Below, one piece after another: positions 1 to 6,143 of a DNA stretch of 9,149 nt. The position numbers were made by a program, and so were the translations under genes. Under the pieces are notes generated by a model, which did not search any database, had not been told where the DNA came from, and saw nothing but the letters and a program-made list of their open reading frames with translations. This stretch comes from CBFGRU01 sp965651255. Its GTDB lineage: Bacteria > Planctomycetota > Phycisphaerae > Phycisphaerales > SM1A02. The DNA lies in contig CBFGRU010000121.1 in assembly GCA_965651255.1 (NCBI GenBank), positions 1-9,149 on the forward strand, written 5' to 3'. How positions within the stretch are numbered: the stretch's first letter is position 1; the number at the start of each line of letters is the position of its first letter.

Positions 1-28
1 GTGGGTAAATGAATGCGTGGTTCGGTGT

Positions 29-57
29 TTGCCGATCAGCCACTCGTCATCAATACT
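29..57 (+). promoter_or_regulatory. Candidate sigma70-type promoter for asnS
   Basis: TTGCCG (29-34) and AATACT (52-57) each match four of six consensus bases and are separated by the ideal 17 bases. Transcription would begin near 64, leaving a leader of about 40 bases. Matches of this quality occur by chance, so this is tentative; its support is its position directly before the first gene of the plus-strand block. Confidence 0.3.
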
Positions 58-91
58 CCCACTCCCGTCTGAACCCTGACCACGCGACACG

Positions 92-96
92 AAGGA
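92..96 (+). promoter_or_regulatory. Ribosome binding site of asnS
   Basis: AAGGA lies 9 bases before the ATG at 106. It supports that start over an overlapping reading frame that opens earlier, at position 9, in a different frame and has no family resemblance. Confidence 0.65.
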
Positions 97-105
97 ATCG
101 TCTGT

Positions 106-1548
106 ATGTCCGAGCAGTCCAGTCCATCCGCCACCCGCCCATCGGAGTTCTCGGTTGCCAGTCTCCTCGCCGGGAAGGTTGCGGTCAATGCAAAGGTCCA
201 AATCCAAGGTTGGGTGCGGACACGCCGGGATTCAAAGGCCGGCCTTTCGTTTGTACATGTGCACGACGGTTCCTGCTTTCATCCGATTCAGGTCGTTGCA
301 CCCGGGACACTGACGAATTATGAGAGCGAAGTTGCACGACTGACGACCGGTTGTTCAATCGTAGTCGAGGGCACGCTGGTCGAAAGTCAGGGGGGCGGCC
401 AGACGGTTGAGATCCAAGCCGACTCGATCCAAGTCGTCGGCTGGGTTGATGATCCCGATTCGTACCCAGTGGCAGCCAAGCGTCACACGTTTGAGTACCT
501 GCGCACGGTCGCCCACCTTCGGCCACGGACAAACACGTTTGGCGCGATCGCGCGAGTTCGACACACCCTCGCAATGGCGGTTCATCGTTTTTTTCATGAG
601 CACGGATTCTTCTGGGTTCACACCCCGATCGTCACCGCCAGTGATGCGGAAGGCGCCGGAGCAATGTTTCGAGTATCGACTTTGGACCTTGCGAATCTTC
701 CGCGCGATGAGCAAGGCCAGGTTGACTTTCGTGAAGACTTCTTTGGTCGCGAATCCTTCCTCACCGTGTCAGGTCAACTGAACGTCGAGGGGTATGCCTG
801 CTCGCTTTCCAAGGTCTATACGTTTGGTCCGACTTTTCGCGCAGAGAACAGCAACACCAGCCGGCATCTGGCCGAGTTCTGGATGATTGAGCCGGAGGTT
901 GCATTCGCGGACCTCGCTGCCAATGCCGATCTCGCGGAAGCGTTTCTGAAGTTCCTTTTCCGAACATTGCTCGAAGAGCGGCAGGATGACATGCAGTTCT
1001 TCGCAGAGCGTATCGACAAGACCTGTATCCAGCGGCTGGAGCAGTTCATCGACGCTTCGTTCGAGCGAATGGATTACTCCGAAGCAGTCAAACGGCTGGA
1101 GAATGCGAGCGCGAAGGGACATCGTTTTGAGTTCCCCGTCAAGTGGGGGATTGATCTGCAATCAGAACATGAGCGGTACCTGACGGAAGAGTTGGTCGGG
1201 CGCCCGGTGGTCGTGATGAACTACCCCAAGGACATTAAAGCGTTTTATATGCGATTGAATGACGATGAACGAACCGTTGCCGCAATGGATGTTCTTGCGC
1301 CCGGGATCGGTGAGATCATCGGCGGATCACAGCGCGAGGAACGGCTTGAAGTGCTTGATCGACGGATCGATGAAATGGGGTTGCACAAGGACGGGTACTG
1401 GTGGTATCGCGACTTGCGTCGATACGGCACGGTTCCGCACGCTGGCTTCGGCCTCGGGTTTGAACGCACGATTATCTACGCAACGGGTATGCAGAACATT
1501 CGAGATGTCATTCCCTATCCGCGCACGCCGAAGAGCGCGGAATTCTGA
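106..1548 (+). CDS. asnS: Asparaginyl-tRNA synthetase (class II)
   Basis: This enzyme charges tRNA-Asn with asparagine using ATP in the cytoplasm. The 480-residue protein is close to the usual bacterial length (E. coli 466) and looks complete. Residues about 28-115 form the N-terminal OB-fold that reads the anticodon (QGWVRTRRDSKAG...SFVHVHDGS). Class II motif 1 lies near 162-185. Motif 2 contains FRAENSNTSRHLAEFW (244-259), with the catalytic Arg at 245. Motif 3 is GFGLGFER (447-454), followed by the DVIPYPRTP signature (467-475). The segment MFRVSTLDLANLP (187-199) and the VKWGIDLQSEHERYL stretch (345-359) are typical of AsnRS rather than AspRS or LysRS, which is why I call Asn specificity. 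The start has a good ribosome binding site. It precedes a PLP enzyme gene on the same strand by 54 bases. Nothing is missing or broken. Confidence 0.97.
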   Translation: MSEQSSPSATRPSEFSVASLLAGKVAVNAKVQIQGWVRTRRDSKAGLSFVHVHDGSCFHPIQVVAPGTLTNYESEVARLTTGCSIVVEGTLVESQGGGQTVEIQADSIQVVGWVDDPDSYPVAAKRHTFEYLRTVAHLRPRTNTFGAIARVRHTLAMAVHRFFHEHGFFWVHTPIVTASDAEGAGAMFRVSTLDLANLPRDEQGQVDFREDFFGRESFLTVSGQLNVEGYACSLSKVYTFGPTFRAENSNTSRHLAEFWMIEPEVAFADLAANADLAEAFLKFLFRTLLEERQDDMQFFAERIDKTCIQRLEQFIDASFERMDYSEAVKRLENASAKGHRFEFPVKWGIDLQSEHERYLTEELVGRPVVVMNYPKDIKAFYMRLNDDERTVAAMDVLAPGIGEIIGGSQREERLEVLDRRIDEMGLHKDGYWWYRDLRRYGTVPHAGFGLGFERTIIYATGMQNIRDVIPYPRTPKSAEF

Positions 1549-1576
1549 TGATCGATGTTCCTCGCGGTTCGTGGAT

Positions 1577-1602
1577 GCGCGATCGCGCCCTAGGATCGCG
1601 GC
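1577..1602 (+). promoter_or_regulatory. Ribosome binding site inside a GATC-rich inverted repeat
   Basis: AGGA (1592-1595) lies 7 bases before the ATG at 1603 and fixes that start. It is embedded in an inverted repeat: CGCGATC (1578-1584), a 9-base loop, then GATCGCG (1594-1600). The left arm also belongs to the perfect 12-base palindrome GCGCGATCGCGC (1577-1588). In mRNA the 7-bp stem would partly cover the ribosome binding site, and could reduce translation of the downstream gene relative to asnS. The inverted repeat is seen directly; the regulatory effect is inference. Confidence 0.4.
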
Positions 1603-2847
1603 ATGCTGAGAGCAGGAACTCACCCACGGTCTCCGTCCATCGATGAGATTCGCGCCCGGTTTCCCGCGCTGGCTGGCGACATGATTCTTATGGAGAACGC
1701 GGGAGGAGCCCAGGTGCCACGGTGCGTGGCCGATGCGATTCGTGACTACATGCTCTCAACCTACGTGCAGCTCGGCGCGGGGTACGAGGTTTCGCAGCGG
1801 TGCACTGAAACGGTCAGAAACGCGCACACATTCATCAACCGATTCATGAACGGTGAGGGTATCGGCGAGGTCATACTCGGGGCGAGCGACACTCAGCTCA
1901 CGACGATGTTGGCCGAGTGCTACGAGCGCGCATGGACGGCCGGTGATGAGATTATTCTCTGTGAAGCAGGGCATGAGGCGAACATCGGGCCGTGGCAACG
2001 ACTTGAGCGTGCCGGCGCTGCCATCAAGTGGTGGAAGGTCGATCCGGTAACCGGATTACTTTCATTCGATGACCTTGAAGAGCTCTTCACAGATCGCACG
2101 CGCCTGCTGGCGTTTGTTCACGTATCAAACCTGCTGGGAGAGATCGTGGATGTCAAACGCGCCTGTCAGATTGCCCATGCCCGCGGAGCGCGCGTCGTTG
2201 CTGATGGTGTCGCCTTCGCTCCGCACCGGGCAATTGATGTGAAAGAGTGGGGGGGTGATTGGTACTCATATTCGACATACAAGGTGTTCGGCCCGCATAT
2301 GGCAGCGCTCTTCGGAACACATGAGGCATTGGCCGAACTTGAGGGACCGAATCACTATTTCATTCCGAAGACGGAAGTCCCGTACAAATTTGAACTCGGT
2401 GGCGCCAGCCACGAAGGATGCGCGGGATTGCTGGCACTGGGCGACTACCTGAAGTTCATAGCGGGTGTTGAAGCCGATAGTCCGATCGATCGGTGCACAA
2501 TCGAGCAAGCATGGTCAATCATGACGGAACTTGAACTGCCGTTGCAGGAACGGCTGCTCACGTACCTCGCATCACACGATCGCGTGCGAGTCATCGGCCC
2601 CGACCACGGGAGCAAGATGCGCGTACCGACAATCAGTTTTGTTCATCACACCAAGTCGTCACAATCAATTGCGGCAGCTGTGATCGCTCGCGGTATCGGT
2701 CTGCGGCATGGTCACATGTACGCATACCGCCTTTGCCAGGCGATGGGCATTCAACCTGCTGACGGAGTTGTTCGCATCAGCATGGTGCACTACAACACGC
2801 TTGAAGAAGTGGATCGGCTGATCGAAGTTCTCGAAGATGTACTTTGA
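1603..2847 (+). CDS. Class V aminotransferase-fold PLP protein, cysteine desulfurase-like (VC1184 subfamily type)
   Basis: This is a 414-residue fold-type I PLP enzyme, full length for the family. The opening DEIRARFPAL (14-23) and ENAGGAQVP (31-39) are typical of the cysteine desulfurase-like subfamily named after Vibrio VC1184. His124 (EAGHEANIGPW) should stack on the PLP ring. Asp201 and His208 (ADGVAFAPH) are the usual pyridine-nitrogen contact and nearby His. Lys227 (YSYSTYKVFGPH) is the expected Schiff-base lysine. The C-terminal domain ends with VRISMVHYNTLEEVDRL (390-406). In IscS/SufS-type enzymes a catalytic cysteine sits in an RxGxxC-like loop; here the matching loop is RHGHMYAY (368-375) with Tyr373 at that place. 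Genuine desulfurase activity is therefore doubtful. Other activities of the fold (aminotransferase, beta-lyase, hydrolase) are open. It may be cotranscribed with asnS. The substrate is unknown. Confidence 0.9.
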   Translation: MLRAGTHPRSPSIDEIRARFPALAGDMILMENAGGAQVPRCVADAIRDYMLSTYVQLGAGYEVSQRCTETVRNAHTFINRFMNGEGIGEVILGASDTQLTTMLAECYERAWTAGDEIILCEAGHEANIGPWQRLERAGAAIKWWKVDPVTGLLSFDDLEELFTDRTRLLAFVHVSNLLGEIVDVKRACQIAHARGARVVADGVAFAPHRAIDVKEWGGDWYSYSTYKVFGPHMAALFGTHEALAELEGPNHYFIPKTEVPYKFELGGASHEGCAGLLALGDYLKFIAGVEADSPIDRCTIEQAWSIMTELELPLQERLLTYLASHDRVRVIGPDHGSKMRVPTISFVHHTKSSQSIAAAVIARGIGLRHGHMYAYRLCQAMGIQPADGVVRISMVHYNTLEEVDRLIEVLEDVL

Positions 2848-2858
2848 CCGGGCACTTT

Positions 2859-3146
2859 CTACCCGATGAGAACGTTCGGAAAGCCCGCAACAATGACGCC
2901 GCCATGCGCGGTCTGATCACCGAGTCGGGCAGCGGGCTTGTTTCCAATCAACACGGCCGTTGAGCCCTTCACAATCGTGTCCGGCGGGCCCGCACACACA
3001 CACAGGTCACCGACGACGGCGGCAGGCATGAACCCGATGATGACCGTTGGGGCGCCCGGACCGGTAATGGGACCGCCGACGTGCGGCTTGGGGCCATCAG
3101 ACATCGGGCAGGTGTGCATATCAGTAAGTCGTGCAGCCGGTGGCAT
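2859..3146 (-). CDS. PAAR-domain spike-tip protein
   Basis: PAAR proteins fold into a small cone with a metal ion near its point and cap the VgrG-type spike of type VI secretion systems and related contractile injection machines. They often carry or recruit effectors. This 95-residue protein is a bare, complete domain without extensions. It begins MPPAARLTDMHTC. PAAR-type repeats start at residues 3 (PAARLTD), 41 (PAAVVGD) and 71 (PAARLGD). The last two follow V-x-IG segments, and a further VLIG closes the chain. Candidate metal ligands, by analogy with the family, are His11, His22 (PHVGG), His81 (TAHGG) and Cys49 or Cys51. It is the last gene of the minus-strand operon, 57 bases after the DUF6931-like gene. 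No clear Shine-Dalgarno precedes the ATG, and a TGA lies in frame two codons before it. It ends 11 bases from the convergent PLP enzyme gene. As a bare PAAR it would rely on separate cargo, presumably its neighbours. Confidence 0.92.
   Translation of the reverse strand: MPPAARLTDMHTCPMSDGPKPHVGGPITGPGAPTVIIGFMPAAVVGDLCVCAGPPDTIVKGSTAVLIGNKPAARLGDQTAHGGVIVAGFPNVLIG
2993..3004 (-). repeat. Six-unit CA/TG dinucleotide run inside the PAAR gene
   Basis: Read on the minus strand, (TG)6 encodes the Cys-Val-Cys at residues 49-51, which holds a probable metal ligand. Such a run could slip during replication and shift the frame, but six units is short. The encoded CVC is also common in this family, so it may simply follow from the protein sequence. 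Confidence 0.5.
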
Positions 3147-3203
3147 GATCAGTCATTCTACCAAATGTATCGCATCGCACGCGATCGTTATTGAAGCCAC
3201 ACA

Positions 3204-3848
3204 TTACCCGGTGGGTGCTTCAGACATGATCTGCTTCCCGAGGTCAATGAATGGTTTCAGCGCCTTCGCGTGCTGGGCCGGATCGACGGCTTCAGTCGCA
3301 GCTTCGACCGCCTCTTCGCTGGCAATCGACACGATCGACTTGCTTGTGTCAGCGGCTGTCTCGGCTGCTGCCGGCGGAGGTGACTCCATCGTCGCAGCCG
3401 CGGCGAGCTTGACCGCTCCGGAAACTGCCTTCGCGACTAAAGGAGGGGATCCAGCCTTACTGAGCAACTTCGTCGCAGATCCGACGGCTTCGGTGGCGAA
3501 CGAGGCCGCCTGGGCTGCCCATGCACCCGGTCCTTGAAACCCCGCCTTGTTCGCTTCTCGCGCCGCCGCGTCCGCCAATTGCTCCGAAGGGGCGGCCTTC
3601 CATGACTCCGCGGCCTTGATCGCTTTCACATCTTCCGGCGGAAGTCTGTCCTCGACCAACCGGCTGCTTCGGGCCGCCCAATCCACACCCTGCTCTGGCG
3701 ACATCTCTTCAGCCATGCTGTCAACGACTTCCGTAGAGTACTCCTCCACTGAAACGGGCTCGCCTTCCGAGTAGGTTGGTTTCCCACCGTCGGTTGCGGA
3801 AACATCGCTTGGCGAGGCGCCGGTCAGTTTGGACAGGAACTTGAACAT
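3204..3848 (-). CDS. Ala-rich protein resembling the DUF6931 family
   Basis: The function is unknown. In this 214-residue protein, residues 50-120 carry a pattern I recognise as DUF6931-like: GVDWAARSSRLVEDRLPPED (54-73), AAESW (79-83), PSEQLADAAAREA (87-99) and GFQGPGAWAAQAASF (103-117). I recall such proteins near PAAR and VgrG genes, but could not search to confirm it. Residues 1-50 are polar and probably disordered. Residues 118-195 are Ala/Ser/Val-rich and predicted helical, possibly amphipathic, with a Pro break at 157-159. There is no signal peptide or convincing membrane segment. Its place between the amidase and PAAR genes (25 and 57 bases away) suggests a structural or adaptor role at the spike or in cargo loading, by context only. 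No Shine-Dalgarno is evident; the GAGTACTC palindrome just upstream is probably incidental. The ATG is the first plausible start after the amidase stop. Confidence 0.75.
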   Translation of the reverse strand: MFKFLSKLTGASPSDVSATDGGKPTYSEGEPVSVEEYSTEVVDSMAEEMSPEQGVDWAARSSRLVEDRLPPEDVKAIKAAESWKAAPSEQLADAAAREANKAGFQGPGAWAAQAASFATEAVGSATKLLSKAGSPPLVAKAVSGAVKLAAAATMESPPPAAAETAADTSKSIVSIASEEAVEAATEAVDPAQHAKALKPFIDLGKQIMSEAPTG

Positions 3849-3873
3849 TGGTTTGAGTACTCAGTGTACCGCC

Positions 3874-5370
3874 TCACGGTGAGGGAAACTCGGCGCCGTG
3901 CCTTCCGCGCAAAAGCTCCATCCCCTGGGCACCTCCGTTGAGCGCCGCGCCGGGATCGAGCTTAGCCGGCTGCTGGTTGGCCGCCGACTGCGTTGCGTTG
4001 TACGCGGTGCGGACCTCATCGTGACCTAGGATGTGGTACCATTCGATGTCGGTCGCGCGTGATCTGATATTCTCGATCAAGCGATCGAGATACCAGTGTT
4101 GCGCCGTCGTGTAGCCGTAGTTGACCTCGTGATAGCCGAGCAAATCGATCCCGATATAGTGTGCATTCAGATTTGAACGTGGATTTGTGAAGGTGTGCGC
4201 TACCGTTCTCGGATTATCACCCACGTTCTCGCGTGCGGTAACGGTTGTCGGTTCGCGCGAATGGCCGGCGTGGGAAACCTTTGTATCGTCAGGGCGCGAA
4301 ATCAATATCGTTCCATCGCGCGCCATGTGGTAGTGATAGCCGAGCGAATTGATGCCGATCCGGATAAGAATCCAGATCGCCATCTCCGGGCGCATCATGT
4401 ACTCGTTCTCGTGATCCACGAACGCCTCACGGCACAGACGCGTGGTCGTGCCGCGCTTCTCGCTCATGTAGTACCCGGAGTTGTAGTGAATCATGATTCC
4501 GCGCTGCCCGTATGAGCCGTTCGCCTGACCCGGAACGCCGTTCGGCACGAGTTCAGTTGAATTGCGAACCTTGCGCACGGCCCAAAGCGTGAAGTCGATT
4601 GCGTTTCGCGAAACCGCAGGCGGATCGAGCTTGATCTCCTCCACGAATTTTTTCTCCGCCTTGCCCGACACGCCGAACCAGTTGTTGTCGAGCGGAGCAT
4701 CATCGAGGCGTGCGGATAGTTCTTTCACGCCGTTCTCGCCCGGCTCGCGCTTGGCCTTCTTCGCTCGCTCCATCAGCGCCGCCGGATCAAACGCGCCTTC
4801 TGCGATGAGCACGTAGTGATCGCGCAACTTGATCGTGATTGGTTCTCCCCAGAACCAATCCGAGAATGACACGGGAATCTCAAGCACGCCATCGCGATTC
4901 GTAATGAGATCGCGCTGCGCGTAGATAGTGTTGCCGCTCTTGATGCAGATGTATCGTTCGTCATCGGCGTGAATCTTTGCGAACACCGTTGAACCGTCGG
5001 CGTTGCTGACGATCGCGCCGTCTGTCGCGGGGTGAACGAACTCGCCGGCCACTTTCCAAGACGCTTTCAGTTGCTTGCTCGCGTCGGTCGAGCCGCTTCC
5101 GAGTTCAAACGTCTTGAGGTCTAGGCTGTCAAAGCTGAAATCCGCAATTCCCGTGCCTGTAAAGGTTGTCGATCGTTTCTGAAGAACCCGAAAGGGGTGT
5201 TTGCCGCGGCGGTCGAGCACGGCCCCGTCGCGCGCCGGCTTGACGGCATACGCGTCCGTCACCGGTTTGCCGTTTACCACATCGAGAATCTTCACGCGAA
5301 TGGTGCATTCAACGGAGAAGTAATTCGTGCTCTCCTCGCTCTCGACGGGTTGAACAGGAATCTCCGCCAT
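3874..5370 (-). CDS. N-acetylmuramoyl-L-alanine amidase (Amidase_2/PGRP fold) with long beta-rich N-terminal region
   Basis: The predicted reaction is cleavage of the bond between N-acetylmuramic acid and L-alanine in peptidoglycan. The catalytic domain spans roughly 270-475 of 498 residues. Likely zinc ligands are His295 (GIMIHYNSG), His450 (ILGHDEV) and Asp472 (AKLDPG). Lys470 and Tyr347 (LGYHYHMARDGTI) are candidate catalytic helpers as in AmpD and T7-lysozyme relatives. Supporting family features are VSHAGHS (365-371) and NAHYIGIDLLGY (402-413). Residues about 15-190 are beta-rich and unassigned; a charged linker near 200-225 follows. No signal peptide is visible, although the substrate lies outside the cytoplasm. 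Delivery by the apparatus suggested by the neighbouring PAAR gene is a reasonable inference. Its ATG overlaps the stop of the LysM gene by one base (TAATG), with GAGGGA about 6 bases upstream, so translation is probably coupled. It could be a secreted effector, or a wall-opening part of the machine. Confidence 0.9.
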   Translation of the reverse strand: MAEIPVQPVESEESTNYFSVECTIRVKILDVVNGKPVTDAYAVKPARDGAVLDRRGKHPFRVLQKRSTTFTGTGIADFSFDSLDLKTFELGSGSTDASKQLKASWKVAGEFVHPATDGAIVSNADGSTVFAKIHADDERYICIKSGNTIYAQRDLITNRDGVLEIPVSFSDWFWGEPITIKLRDHYVLIAEGAFDPAALMERAKKAKREPGENGVKELSARLDDAPLDNNWFGVSGKAEKKFVEEIKLDPPAVSRNAIDFTLWAVRKVRNSTELVPNGVPGQANGSYGQRGIMIHYNSGYYMSEKRGTTTRLCREAFVDHENEYMMRPEMAIWILIRIGINSLGYHYHMARDGTILISRPDDTKVSHAGHSREPTTVTARENVGDNPRTVAHTFTNPRSNLNAHYIGIDLLGYHEVNYGYTTAQHWYLDRLIENIRSRATDIEWYHILGHDEVRTAYNATQSAANQQPAKLDPGAALNGGAQGMELLRGRHGAEFPSP

Positions 5371-6128
5371 TACTCGTCCCTCTCGGCGTGATAGGGTTTG
5401 GCCGACTCAGGCGGATCTGACTTGCTCTCCAGGGCACCTGTGTCGACACCGGAAGGCGGCACCCCTTTGTCGTCCTCCAATTCGATTCCGCGCGAGATCC
5501 CTTCATGCGCCTTCTCGATGGCATCGCGCGTCTCTTGGTCCGCCTTGCCGTGCGCTGTTAACTTCTTCCATTGTTGAAACCGTCGGATAGCTGCCGATGT
5601 CCGCGGTCCGAAGATGCCATCGATCGGACCGGGGTCAAATCCCAGATTCTTCAGTCGTTGCTGTACTCCTGTGAGCCGCGAAACAGGATCGAGATGCCCA
5701 ACATGCAGTCGCCACGTTTCCTTGAGATCAGGCAACTCGAGTTCGATCAATTGGGCGTCGGTTGGAATCTTCTCGTCGATCAGTCCATCGCCGTCCGTCG
5801 CACCCTTCTTTGACTTCTTCGAGTCGATCGTCATTGTGTACTTGAGTTTCATCAGCGGCTTGTCGAATTCGTCGCGCAGCACAAGTCGGAGGCGCTGAGA
5901 CGGGGGCGGCAGCTGAAACGGGTGCTGCTTCGCCGACCCGCCTGACTCGTTGCGCGGGTTCTTCTCCGGAATGAAGAGTTTGTCGCCCGGGCAAAGGACG
6001 TTCGGCGATTTCCGCTTCTCGCGCAACGCCTTGTTCTCCGAGGCATCCCAGATTTCCTTCCACGGAATGCCGACTCGCCGCGCAATGAGCGTGAGGTACT
6101 CACCTTGTTTCACTTCGTGCGTGGGCAT
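5370..6128 (-). CDS. LysM / beta-domain / PG_binding_1 peptidoglycan-binding protein
   Basis: This 252-residue protein has three recognisable parts. Residues 3-55 are a LysM domain (HEVKQGEYLTLIARRVGI ... CPGDKLFIPE), which usually binds N-acetylglucosamine-containing glycans or, in phage and secretion tails, serves as a baseplate module. Residues about 78-145 form a short beta-sandwich-like module with a TDGDGLID turn (111-118). Residues about 148-206 are a PG_binding_1 helical domain, with the signatures GVQQRLKNLGFDPGPIDG (154-171) and FGPRTSAAIRRFQ (173-185). The C-terminal 45 residues are acidic, Pro-rich and probably disordered. No enzyme domain and no signal peptide are visible. It sits 15 bases after the 343-residue protein and is coupled by TAATG to the amidase, so it may supply substrate targeting for the amidase, or act as a hub on the injection-machine tip. 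No Shine-Dalgarno is seen before the ATG. Confidence 0.9.
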   Translation of the reverse strand: MPTHEVKQGEYLTLIARRVGIPWKEIWDASENKALREKRKSPNVLCPGDKLFIPEKNPRNESGGSAKQHPFQLPPPSQRLRLVLRDEFDKPLMKLKYTMTIDSKKSKKGATDGDGLIDEKIPTDAQLIELELPDLKETWRLHVGHLDPVSRLTGVQQRLKNLGFDPGPIDGIFGPRTSAAIRRFQQWKKLTAHGKADQETRDAIEKAHEGISRGIELEDDKGVPPSGVDTGALESKSDPPESAKPYHAERDE

Positions 6129-6143
6129 AGGGAATCGATTGAA

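Larger units (their letters stand above)
1..105 (+). other. Leader region upstream of asnS
   Basis: This 105-base stretch holds no convincing gene. The first 12 bases read Val-Gly-Lys-stop in frame 1 and could be the tail of an upstream gene, but four codons cannot establish that. The rest holds a candidate promoter and the asnS ribosome binding site, listed separately. I see no T-box-like structure or rho-independent hairpin. Confidence 0.5.

Noticed and set aside
1..12. C-terminal tail (V-G-K-stop) of an upstream plus-strand gene
   Set aside because: Four codons are not enough to distinguish a gene end from chance.
185..574. Minus-strand frames opposite asnS
   Set aside because: They overlap the OB-fold and the region before motif 1 of an unmistakable AsnRS and show no domain pattern.
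2848..2865. CGGG (2849-2852) / CCCG (2862-2865) inverted repeat as a bidirectional terminator
   Set aside because: The stem is only 4 bp with a 9-base loop and no adjacent T-run, too weak to call.
2938..3537. 199-residue plus-strand open frame opposite the PAAR and DUF6931-like genes
   Set aside because: It is antisense to a clearly recognised PAAR domain, spans two minus-strand genes and their gap, is of low-complexity Ser/Ala/Thr composition and matches no family I know.
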